Assembly (NCBI RefSeq): GCF_012932965.1
Contig: NZ_JABBXH010000002.1
Coordinates: 706,623-770,622, forward strand
Direction of reading: 5' to 3'
DNA from: Thalassotalea algicola
GTDB lineage: Bacteria > Pseudomonadota > Gammaproteobacteria > Enterobacterales > Alteromonadaceae
Length of the DNA: 64,000 nucleotides
Shown here piece after piece: positions 46,234 to 54,547 of this stretch (positions within the stretch are counted from its first letter, which is position 1; every line of letters begins with the position of its first letter). The translations under genes were made by a program, and so were the position numbers. The notes below the pieces were generated by a model that was not told the origin of the DNA, searched no databases, and saw only the letters and a program-made list of their open reading frames with translations.

Positions 46234-47238
46234 TTATTGATTGAGCTTGTTAAGTAACAAGGCTCGTAACTTTCTAATTGATAACTCGTCGTCGGTTTTA
46301 AGTACGCCTAGGGCCTTTTCTGGTATATGTTTAAAACGATTTGGTTCATCACTAAAAACGTAATAATCGAATAACGATTTCATCGCTTTTTTTTGCACTG
46401 TTGAAAGTGATCCTAAGTTCATTATTCCATGCATTAAGGCATCCATCGGAGCACCTGCACCTGCAGTGGCCTGTTGCCACCAAAAATTAACTAAACCATT
46501 AATTGGCGCCAGGCTTTCAACACAGTGCCACCATAAACTGGGGAGTAATAAAGCGTCACCAGGCTGCAATTCTGCAACTAACGCAGTTTTAAGCGCTTTT
46601 TTATATTTAGGGTGTAGAGCAAAGTCAGGTTTTCTATGGTCTACTAGACTAATAGCTTGACCAGCAGGGGTTAAGTCAATTGGACCAATGTAAAGGTTTT
46701 CAATTTGTTCAGGTGGAAATAATGTAAATCGCCTTACCCCTGCAACACAAACCGCAACATTGTTAGGTAAATCCTGATGGGCAGCTACGACAGTTTTATT
46801 ACTTAACCAGATGCTAACAAGTGGATTTTCATCTACAAGTGCTTCGATATCATTGTCAGCTCGAATGGCAGGAATTAATTTATCGACATTTGTAGAGCCC
46901 ATATAGTGAGCTTGACCTTGTTCTGTGTCGTCAACACTAGAAAGCATGTCAAGAAACTCATCAAAGGCGACACTTTTTCTGGAAAAATTAAAGCCAGAGC
47001 ATTCTTGGTTATAAAAAAGTCGTCCTTGATGTTCATTTGCAACAGAGCCTGTACCCACGATCATAGGTTCATGATGTTGTTTTAGGTAGTCAAGAAAGCT
47101 GTTGTCTGAAATATTTGCCGCTTTAACCATAGGCCAGTTTTCGGCTAAACCTTTAAATATAATAGGTTCTCTAACCTCAACTAAGTAATCGTTAAGGTTG
47201 TTAACTTCAGAGAAAGTAACTTCTTTCACCATTTTCAT
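46234..47238 (-). CDS. cupin-like (Cupin_8/JmjC) Fe(II)-oxygenase-type protein
   Basis: 334 residues. N-terminal EVREPIIFKGLAENWPMVKA is typical of Cupin_8 proteins related to factor-inhibiting HIF and JmjC hydroxylases. Likely iron ligands are His154-x-Asp156 in AAHQDLPNN and His238 in SLWWHCVES, with PGDALLLPSLWWH forming the second cupin motif. Probably a 2-oxoglutarate oxygenase acting on a protein or peptide. It lies between SapC and the second halogenase with short gaps, which suggests one coordinated modification task. Confidence 0.88.
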   Translation of the reverse strand: MKMVKEVTFSEVNNLNDYLVEVREPIIFKGLAENWPMVKAANISDNSFLDYLKQHHEPMIVGTGSVANEHQGRLFYNQECSGFNFSRKSVAFDEFLDMLSSVDDTEQGQAHYMGSTNVDKLIPAIRADNDIEALVDENPLVSIWLSNKTVVAAHQDLPNNVAVCVAGVRRFTLFPPEQIENLYIGPIDLTPAGQAISLVDHRKPDFALHPKYKKALKTALVAELQPGDALLLPSLWWHCVESLAPINGLVNFWWQQATAGAGAPMDALMHGIMNLGSLSTVQKKAMKSLFDYYVFSDEPNRFKHIPEKALGVLKTDDELSIRKLRALLLNKLNQ

Positions 47239-47253
47239 TAAATGAACCTTTGG

Positions 47254-47970
47254 CTACCTAAATGTACGCTGTTCTTTTCGTTGAATTAACGCTGTAACGT
47301 TTGCGTGAGACGCGATAACCATATAAATCAGGTTTAACAATCCGGATTTGTTTAATGACGCTAATTGCTCACCATCAAGTTGAGCGAGTTTATCTTCATT
47401 AATGGTATAAAAGCCTGATAAACGATTATTGGAGCCGTCATTTAATTGAATGTCGAGGTTAAACGGTTCAAGTAAATCGAGCTCTTGAACAGTCTCCATA
47501 AATTTTTGCGTTGTCGCTTTACTGTCGTGAATGGTTTTTAAAATAGTACTAATGCGATTAATGTATTCGCTGTTACCACCATGAGGTAAAAACACCTCTA
47601 CACCAGTCTCGGTGTTTACACGAGGACTGTCCATATCAATATGCACTACTGGGCTTTGTTCGTTTTGCTCATTAGTTTGAAAGCCGATTAGAAAAGGCTC
47701 TCGCTCAACCATTAACGGCACATAGCTCGCTTGCCAACCTTGATCAGTTAAAAATAAGTTTTCATTTTGCTCAAAGCCAAATAACGCAATCGAAGAATAA
47801 GCGTCATTTTGATCTTTTAGGAAGAAAATAGGGTAGTCAGCTTGAGCGTGCTTATATTCAAAAGGGTAAAGCAAACTATAGGTCTTGTTATTGCCAAACT
47901 TGGCCGACTTCTCTGTATTAATTTTGAGATCTTTGTGCTCAACGTTATTGAGTAATTCGTGATTTGCCAT
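47254..47970 (-). CDS. SapC-family protein
   Basis: 238 residues matching the SapC family by its YPFEYKHAQADYPIFFLKD start, the SIALFGFEQNENLFL segment and the PFLIGFQ stretch, at the family's usual length. SapC was named for a Campylobacter surface-layer locus but its function is unknown. In marine bacteria it recurs with halogenase, cupin and TonB-receptor genes, exactly as here. No signal peptide is visible, so cytoplasmic. Confidence 0.85.
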   Translation of the reverse strand: MANHELLNNVEHKDLKINTEKSAKFGNNKTYSLLYPFEYKHAQADYPIFFLKDQNDAYSSIALFGFEQNENLFLTDQGWQASYVPLMVEREPFLIGFQTNEQNEQSPVVHIDMDSPRVNTETGVEVFLPHGGNSEYINRISTILKTIHDSKATTQKFMETVQELDLLEPFNLDIQLNDGSNNRLSGFYTINEDKLAQLDGEQLASLNKSGLLNLIYMVIASHANVTALIQRKEQRTFR

Positions 47971-47990
47971 AATTTCCCCGTGGTATTTTT

Positions 47991-49553
47991 CTAGCCCGCT
48001 TTTTGTTGTTGATATTGCGAGGTTAAATAATTGATTAATTCTCGATTAGCAGGCAATCCTGCTAAGTATTTATCTGTAAGTTGCTTGTTTTCGTTAAATA
48101 ATTTTTCGCTGAGCAATTGATTGTCGTATTGTCGTTGTGTCGCTCGATGTTGAGTTTTAAACCCCATGCCATACAAAATGTACTGGTAACTGGCGGCTGG
48201 AAAAATTTCTTCAATTTGAATGAAGTCATTATAGGTTGGCTCTTGATGCTGCCAAAGAGCCAATAGTTCTTGTAAATGCTCTGGTACAGTTGCCGATGCG
48301 CGATTATCTTGCCAATATTTGCTTGAGCGCATACTTAATACGTAATGAAGTTTTAAAAATTCTACGATTCGTTGCCAACGATAGTTAAAACGCTGATTGA
48401 AACGTTTTGCTGCGATAGGCATTACGTCCATTACACTTGGTAGCTCTTTGGCAATCATTTTTGCAGATAATTCGATTAGTGCTAATGCAGACGCTTCAAG
48501 TGGTTCAATAAAGCCTGCAGCCATGCCTACGGCAACACAGTTTTTATGCCAGAATATTTCTCTATGACCTGGTGTAAAGGAAATCTCTCTAAAATCTAGA
48601 GATTCAATGTCCTCGTTAGTTAATTCTTTACTTAAATATTGGGTGAGTTCTTCTTTGGCTTGCTCTGTATTACAATAATCGCTGGCATATACGCAACCTA
48701 CGCCACGACGATTAACAAGGCCAATATCCCATAACCAGCCATTATCATGAGCTGTAGCGATAGTTTGGCTAGCAATTGCCTGATCTGGCTTTTTATAAGG
48801 GACCTGAACGGCAATAGCACTGTCGTTAAATAGAATGTGCTTAAGACTTTTCAAAGGTATTTGGTAATGTTTATCGATTAGTAAGGCATGTTGCCCTGAA
48901 CAATCGATAAATAGGTCACCCTTAATTTCACCATGGTTTTCCGTAATAACGGCTTCAATATCGTTATCAATTGCCCCTTTAACTTGGTTAACCTTGTCAT
49001 CGATATGGATAACACCAAGGTTGTTAACACAGTGCTCTTTTAAAAGCGTAGCGAATTTCCCTGCATTTAGATGGTAACCATAGTTGGCTACTGCTGCATA
49101 TTGTGGTGTTTGCAGTTGTTTTGGTGCTTTGAAATTGTCGCAAAGGTGTGGTTGACAACTTAACGCATGAGCAAAAGAAGTTTGTTGCTGGTTTTGTTGC
49201 CAATAACTCACTAAGTCACTTTGACCAAATCCGTGGGGGGCAACAAAAGGGTGGTAGTAACTATCCTGCTCGGTGTCATGACACCAGTTAACAAAAAATG
49301 AACCTTGTTTAAACGATGCATCGCAACAAGCAATAAACGCTTGTTCACTGATACCGATTGAATGCAATGTGTCGCGCATTGTTGGCCATGTTCCTTCACC
49401 AACACCAATGGTAGGAATATCGCTCGATTCAATTAAGGTGATGTTAATACCGTTCGGTAGATGCGTGTTATGTGCGGCAGCTATTATTCCAGCAGTTAAC
49501 CAACCGGCTGAACCACCACCAACAATCACGATTTGTTTTACCGACTTATCCAT
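47991..49553 (-). CDS. flavin-dependent tryptophan-halogenase family protein, copy 1
   Basis: 520 residues. FAD site GGGSAGWLTAG near residue 11, catalytic lysine in ASFKQGSFFVNW (Lys82) and GFIEPLEASALAL. The WxWxIP position reads WLWDIG (273-278), so proline is replaced by glycine while both tryptophans remain. It differs enough from copy 2 to suggest a different substrate or partner role. Directly follows the TonB receptor gene in the operon. Confidence 0.92.
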   Translation of the reverse strand: MDKSVKQIVIVGGGSAGWLTAGIIAAAHNTHLPNGINITLIESSDIPTIGVGEGTWPTMRDTLHSIGISEQAFIACCDASFKQGSFFVNWCHDTEQDSYYHPFVAPHGFGQSDLVSYWQQNQQQTSFAHALSCQPHLCDNFKAPKQLQTPQYAAVANYGYHLNAGKFATLLKEHCVNNLGVIHIDDKVNQVKGAIDNDIEAVITENHGEIKGDLFIDCSGQHALLIDKHYQIPLKSLKHILFNDSAIAVQVPYKKPDQAIASQTIATAHDNGWLWDIGLVNRRGVGCVYASDYCNTEQAKEELTQYLSKELTNEDIESLDFREISFTPGHREIFWHKNCVAVGMAAGFIEPLEASALALIELSAKMIAKELPSVMDVMPIAAKRFNQRFNYRWQRIVEFLKLHYVLSMRSSKYWQDNRASATVPEHLQELLALWQHQEPTYNDFIQIEEIFPAASYQYILYGMGFKTQHRATQRQYDNQLLSEKLFNENKQLTDKYLAGLPANRELINYLTSQYQQQKAG

Positions 49554-49660
49554 ACTACCAAGGCAACCTATACGAACATCGTGTAGCTAGAGTAATGAAT
49601 ACTACTAATAAATGTAAAGGCAAAAGCCGCTAAATTTAAGCGGCAATTGCCCTTGGGGGG

Positions 49661-52651
49661 TTAGAACTTGTAACGAAGTCCAAAGTTATAACGAGGTCCC
49701 ATTTGCTGAATGTTTTTCACCATTAACTTATGGCGACCATACGAGCGTGTATATTCATCGGTAAGGTTAATACCTTCAACGAATAGTGTTAGGTTTTCGT
49801 TATAGTCATAGCTAATGTTAGCGTCTAACTGACCATAGTCTTCAACGTAAACAGGGTTTGAACCTTGACCGTCATTTAGACCTTGCAAGAAGTCGTCACG
49901 CCAGTTGTACGCGATACGTACTTGCAAACCGTCTTTGTCGTAGAAACCAACAAGGTTGTATGAGTCACTTACACCTAGTAATGGTGTATTTTCGTCACCA
50001 TGGTCAGCATTATCATATTCTACGTCACTATCAACAATCGTGTAGTTAGCAATGATACCGAAACCTGTATCGTCAAATAAATGCTGAACAGCTAGCTCGA
50101 AACCATCAACTTTATTTGAGCCTTGGTTGTAAGGTTGGCTAAACAATACACTTAACGGATCGTTACCTGTTGGGTGACCCCAAATTTGGTTTTTAACCGG
50201 ATCACCGCCTGGATCAACGATTACGTATTCACCATCAGCATAGTTAGCAGCAAGGTATGCACGAATCGCAGCACTATTTGATGGATCGCCACCTGTAGCA
50301 GCTACAGCTTCTTGATAACGAGCACCTTCAACAGGGCTAGTTGCATCATATGGCTGTTCTACAACTTCACGAGAACCGATAACGTTATCTACATCTTTTT
50401 GGAAGAAACCAATTGATGCGTAGCTACCTTCACCGTAGTAGTACTCAAATGATAAATCGATGTTGTCAGATTCAAGCGGTAATAAACCTACGTTACCACG
50501 TGATCCTCGACCGTTATCAACATTACGAACTTCGTCTAATACCGAGCCGGCCGTTAAGTTACCGTAACCAGGACGAGTAATCGTTTGACTGTATGATGCA
50601 CGGAAAATCATGTCTTCCATTACTTCAATATCAAAATCGATATTAGGTAATAAGTAGTCGTAATCGCCTTCATCACTGAAGAACTGCGCATCGCCGCGAA
50701 CAATTTGGAATTCGTTGGTAGATACCCAACCAATTGCATTAATTTCTGGCAATAATGTCTTTGAAGTTACATCAGTTTGCTCGTAGCGTAAACCAACGAC
50801 TAAGTTTGCTTGTTTTTCGCCAATTTCAAAGCTCATGTTAGCTTTAACGTAAGCACTTACCGATTCTTCTTTAGTACGACGATCTGTCTCAAAAGTAGAT
50901 GGTGCACAAATTGTCGTGCCACAAGGCCAAGCTGTTGGATCGCTTGGATCACCGTATAAGTTTCCTACAAGGTCAGCAATGGTATTAAAGTCAACGGCCC
51001 AGTATTGATTAATCATATTTGATTTATCACCTGGTAAGTTGTCAAAACGATCAACCATTGTATCCATGCTAGCTAATAAGAAACCATCATCGATATCTGC
51101 TGGTGAACCGGTACCACCCCAGTTAGGGCGCTCTGCTCGGCCAAAGGCATTGCGGTTTTCTACTTTGTTAAAACCAATACCAAAGTCAACACTTTCAACA
51201 ATACCGTCATCAAAAATGTAGGTACCGTCTAATTGAATTTGGTCAATTTCAGATTTCATGTAACTATTACGGAAACTAGTACCCGTTGTCATTACACCTT
51301 CAGGTGTTAAACCTGCTGTGCCATCAGGGAATACCACTTCAACTACTGGGAAACCTGAAGAAAAATCAACTTTAGTCTCAGCACGCGTCCAAGTCGCCAT
51401 TTGAATAGTATTACTGTTACCGTAGATGCTATCTGGCTTCGCTTCAGCTTCTGAGCTATGGAAATCTAACGAGAACTGTAAGTTGTCATTTACTAAGTAT
51501 TCTAAATTTAAACCGACAGATTTATTTTCATTAACTTGAGCACTTTGCTCTACTTGGCTAACTAAATCAGAAGGGCCATCCATATCGTGTAGGAAAATAG
51601 GCGCTGCTACGTTATCACTATTTGGATCAGTCCATTGAGAACCTGTTGGTTGACCCGCATAGTTTAAGCTCATCCATACTGAGTGGATATTCTGATTAAG
51701 CTCTTGCTCAAGTTTTGAATAAGTATAATCGAGAGTTGCAGTAAAGTTTTCTACAGGGCGGTACTGCATAGTCAATTGACCGTTAGTACGTGTACGCTCT
51801 ACTTCACTAAAACCATATAGTACATTGTGTGGCACTGCATAAGTTACGCCATCAGCTGGTACGTTAATTTGATTCGGGCCTTCACCAACCGAACCCCAGT
51901 CACCAACACCACCGGTTTGTGGGCGCCAACCGTTATCAACACCAGCACGTGCTGAACCGCTTTCGCGTTCTTGGACACTCGCTGTAATTGCAACACCAAA
52001 GGTGTTATCTGCATAAGTATTGCTGTATAACGCTGATAATTCTGGAGTTACGCTAGAGCCAGTTTCTGACGAAGTATCATGCACACCTTTAATACCGATA
52101 GATGCGCGCTCTTCACCTATGTTTAATGGCTTAATCGTGACTAAGTTAATAGTAGAACCGATACCACCAGTTGCGACGTCTGCACGGCCAGTTTTATAAA
52201 CTTCGACTGAAGAGATACCTTCAGAAGCCAAGTTAGCAAAATCGAAAGAGCGAGAATCAGAAGCGCTCGTATCATTAATATTTGCTGTTGGCATTTGACG
52301 ACCATTTAACGTAACAACGTTATAGTCTGGTCCAAAGCCACGTACTGTTACTTTAGAACCTTCACCGTTATCACGGTCAATTGAAACACCGGTAATACGT
52401 TGTAGTGATTCTGCTAAGTTAGTATCTGGGAACTTACCCATATCTTCAGCATTAATCGCATCAACAACACCATTTGCGTTACGTTTGATATCCATCGCCT
52501 TTACTAAACTACCACGAATACCACGAACTTCGATTACCTCGATTTCTTCGTTTGATTCCTCTGCAGCAAAGGTCGGGCTAGCTATTGTAGCGCCTAAAAT
52601 CAAAGAGAGGCTAGATGCCAGCTTTGATTTTTTAAACCTGTTATACGTCAT
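49661..52651 (-). CDS. TonB-dependent receptor for the glucan locus
   Basis: 996 residues. Signal peptide ending PTFAAEES, TonB-box region EEIEVIEVRGIRGS, then the long plug start AMDIKRNANGVVDAINAEDMGKFPDTNLAESLQRITGVSIDR that marks the Caulobacter-type oligosaccharide receptors. Plug continues with VTVRGFGPDYNVVTLNGRQMPT, and the barrel ends in FGLRYKF. Four operator copies in the 504-base region upstream tie it to the LacI-type regulon. It probably imports glucan oligosaccharides across the outer membrane without a SusD partner. Confidence 0.95.
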   Translation of the reverse strand: MTYNRFKKSKLASSLSLILGATIASPTFAAEESNEEIEVIEVRGIRGSLVKAMDIKRNANGVVDAINAEDMGKFPDTNLAESLQRITGVSIDRDNGEGSKVTVRGFGPDYNVVTLNGRQMPTANINDTSASDSRSFDFANLASEGISSVEVYKTGRADVATGGIGSTINLVTIKPLNIGEERASIGIKGVHDTSSETGSSVTPELSALYSNTYADNTFGVAITASVQERESGSARAGVDNGWRPQTGGVGDWGSVGEGPNQINVPADGVTYAVPHNVLYGFSEVERTRTNGQLTMQYRPVENFTATLDYTYSKLEQELNQNIHSVWMSLNYAGQPTGSQWTDPNSDNVAAPIFLHDMDGPSDLVSQVEQSAQVNENKSVGLNLEYLVNDNLQFSLDFHSSEAEAKPDSIYGNSNTIQMATWTRAETKVDFSSGFPVVEVVFPDGTAGLTPEGVMTTGTSFRNSYMKSEIDQIQLDGTYIFDDGIVESVDFGIGFNKVENRNAFGRAERPNWGGTGSPADIDDGFLLASMDTMVDRFDNLPGDKSNMINQYWAVDFNTIADLVGNLYGDPSDPTAWPCGTTICAPSTFETDRRTKEESVSAYVKANMSFEIGEKQANLVVGLRYEQTDVTSKTLLPEINAIGWVSTNEFQIVRGDAQFFSDEGDYDYLLPNIDFDIEVMEDMIFRASYSQTITRPGYGNLTAGSVLDEVRNVDNGRGSRGNVGLLPLESDNIDLSFEYYYGEGSYASIGFFQKDVDNVIGSREVVEQPYDATSPVEGARYQEAVAATGGDPSNSAAIRAYLAANYADGEYVIVDPGGDPVKNQIWGHPTGNDPLSVLFSQPYNQGSNKVDGFELAVQHLFDDTGFGIIANYTIVDSDVEYDNADHGDENTPLLGVSDSYNLVGFYDKDGLQVRIAYNWRDDFLQGLNDGQGSNPVYVEDYGQLDANISYDYNENLTLFVEGINLTDEYTRSYGRHKLMVKNIQQMGPRYNFGLRYKF

Positions 52652-52703
52652 GTTTTTTCCCTCGATTTCGTTTTTATATCATTATTATGCGTTAATGATT
52701 AAT

Positions 52704-52717
52704 TGTAAGCGCTTACA
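52704..52717. promoter_or_regulatory. LacI-type operator copy
   Basis: TGTAAGCGCTTACA, a perfect 14-bp palindrome 53 bases upstream of the TonB-receptor start. Confidence 0.88.
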
Positions 52718-52762
52718 TCAAAGTTTAAAAAAAACCTTAGCGTTTCTCTAGTAGTTTTAATT

Positions 52763-52776
52763 TGAAAGCGCTTACA
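52763..52776. promoter_or_regulatory. LacI-type operator copy
   Basis: TGAAAGCGCTTACA, 59 bases from the site at 52704 and identical to the copies before GH1. Confidence 0.85.
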
Positions 52777-52980
52777 TTAAATTAGTTCAAAATAAAATAG
52801 GGGTCAACAGAAAAAGTCACTTATATGAAAATATTTTTACTTTTTTGCTCGATATTTGGACAGTTAAGAAACTGTTGGTTTTGTAACTTGTTGTTTTAAA
52901 TGTGTTAATAATAGGTTGTTAGGTTTTTTGATGCATTGAATTTTTTCCTTGTGTTTTTTTTGAACAATGCTTATATTTTG

Positions 52981-52994
52981 TGTAAGCGCTTACA
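52981..52994. promoter_or_regulatory. LacI-type operator copy
   Basis: TGTAAGCGCTTACA, a perfect palindrome identical to the site at 52704, on the GPH-transporter side of the region. Confidence 0.88.
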
Positions 52995-53058
52995 TTTGAT
53001 TGTTCGTCATTGAGTTTTCTAGGACAGAATTGGCTGATTATGACGGCATCAAATTTCA

Positions 53059-53072
53059 AATAAGCGCTTACA
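53059..53072. promoter_or_regulatory. LacI-type operator copy
   Basis: AATAAGCGCTTACA, a 12-of-14 match to the perfect palindrome, about 85 bases before the GPH-transporter start. Confidence 0.78.
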
Positions 53073-53155
53073 TTTATGCGTAATGTAAGTTGTAACACGT
53101 TAGGGGCACATGGATGTGATCCTGCTTTTATAAAAATAACCAAATGGAGTGACAC

Positions 53156-54547
53156 GTGTTTGCACAAGGCTCAAACAAACTCTCTTTACAAGAAAAGTTA
53201 GGCTATGCCTGCGGCGATATAGCGTCTAATTTTTATTGGCGAGTATTCGACGTATTCTTATTTATATTTTATACCGATGTATTTGGCTTACCTGCAGCTA
53301 CTGTTGGTACCATGATGTTGGTCACCCGTGTGATAGACGCAGTGTCTGATCCCGCTATGGGCGCGTTAGCCGATCGCACTTCAACTAGGTTTGGCAAATT
53401 TAGGCCCTATTTAATTTGGGGCATTATTCCCATTGCAGCAGCAGGTGTGTTGACCTTTACCGTGCCGGACTTAAACGATAGTGGCAAGGTGATATGGGCA
53501 TACTTAACTTATATCTTCATGATGCTCGCTTATACATTTATTAATGTACCCTACGGTGCATTACTTGGTGTTATTACGTCAGATAGTCAGGAACGTACTA
53601 CATTAACCAGTTTTAGATTTATCGGTGCCTTTAGCGGTGGAAGTTTAGTCGCATTTATGACGCCTGAACTTGTTAATTGGTTCGGTGGCGATAATGCTCA
53701 ACAGGGCTGGCAATACACAATGGCGCTTTATGGTGCCATCGCAGCAATCTTGTTTTCGATAACGTTTTTCACAGTAAAAGAACGTATTGCTCCGCCAGAA
53801 AACCAACAAACCACGGTTGCGACAGATATCAAAGACTTGTTCGCAAATAAACCATGGTGTGTTTTGTTTGTTTTAGCATTAGTGATCATGGTGACCATTT
53901 CGCTGCGAGCAAGTTCAGGGACTTTTTACTTTAAGTACTATGTTGGCGAAGAAAGCCTAATCGGCAGTTTTACTACCGTATATTTATTGGCGTTAGCTGC
54001 TGGGGCTGCATTAACGCCCGTAATGACTAAATTTATGGATAAAAAGCCTTTGCTCTTATTGCTAATGACCATAGTAGCGATACTTTCGTTGGCGTTTTAT
54101 TTTGTACCTAAAGATCAAATAGTCTTGATGTTTGTACTGCAAGCATTAATTGGCTTGGCATTAGGCCCAAAGTCACCATTAGTATTTTCAATGTATGCAG
54201 ACACTGCTGATTATTCAGAATGGCAAACGGGTAGAAGGGCGACAGCCATGGTGTTCTCCGCTGCCGCGTTTGCTCAAAAACTCGGTGGCGCAATTGCTGG
54301 TGCAACCATCGGCTGGATTTTGGCATCACTTGGTTATCAGGCCAATGTCGTGCAAACCGCTAGTTCAGAATCAGGCATTGTGTTGTTAATGACAATAATA
54401 CCAGCCATTTTCGCTTTTATTGCTGTAGCTATTGTTAACTTTTATCCGTTGTCTTCACAAGAGTTAACCAGAGTTCAACAAGCACTTGAACAGCGAAAAA
54501 AAGATTTTGTTAATGCTAAGGAGATGTGCCCGCATGGCAAAGGATAA
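53156..54547 (+). CDS. GPH-family sugar:cation symporter, second copy
   Basis: 463 residues from a GTG with GGAG upstream. Twelve membrane helices, with LQEKLGYACGDIASNFYWRVFDVFLFIFYTDVFGLPAATVG and RVIDAVSDPAMGALADRTSTRFGKFRPYLIW. The paralogue near GH1 is clearly distinct in sequence, so the two probably import different saccharides. First gene of a rightward operon; the phosphorylase gene overlaps its end by 14 bases, so this transporter likely supplies the phosphorylase substrate. Confidence 0.93.
   Translation: MFAQGSNKLSLQEKLGYACGDIASNFYWRVFDVFLFIFYTDVFGLPAATVGTMMLVTRVIDAVSDPAMGALADRTSTRFGKFRPYLIWGIIPIAAAGVLTFTVPDLNDSGKVIWAYLTYIFMMLAYTFINVPYGALLGVITSDSQERTTLTSFRFIGAFSGGSLVAFMTPELVNWFGGDNAQQGWQYTMALYGAIAAILFSITFFTVKERIAPPENQQTTVATDIKDLFANKPWCVLFVLALVIMVTISLRASSGTFYFKYYVGEESLIGSFTTVYLLALAAGAALTPVMTKFMDKKPLLLLLMTIVAILSLAFYFVPKDQIVLMFVLQALIGLALGPKSPLVFSMYADTADYSEWQTGRRATAMVFSAAAFAQKLGGAIAGATIGWILASLGYQANVVQTASSESGIVLLMTIIPAIFAFIAVAIVNFYPLSSQELTRVQQALEQRKKDFVNAKEMCPHGKG

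Larger units (their letters stand above)
52652..53155. other. divergent control region of the TonB receptor and the GPH/GH94 operons
   Basis: 504 bases without a gene. It holds four copies of the LacI-type palindrome, two on the receptor side (52704, 52763) and two on the transporter side (52981, 53059). A weak AT-rich stretch occupies the middle. No RNA gene is seen. Confidence 0.85.

Noticed and set aside
52485-52751. Plus-strand open frame at the start of the TonB receptor
   Set aside because: Antisense to the conserved signal peptide and plug; it runs through an operator.
38616-53072. Repeated TGWAAGCGCTTACA units as a CRISPR or dispersed repeat
   Set aside because: They are short palindromes confined to two divergent promoter regions with irregular spacing; operators explain them.
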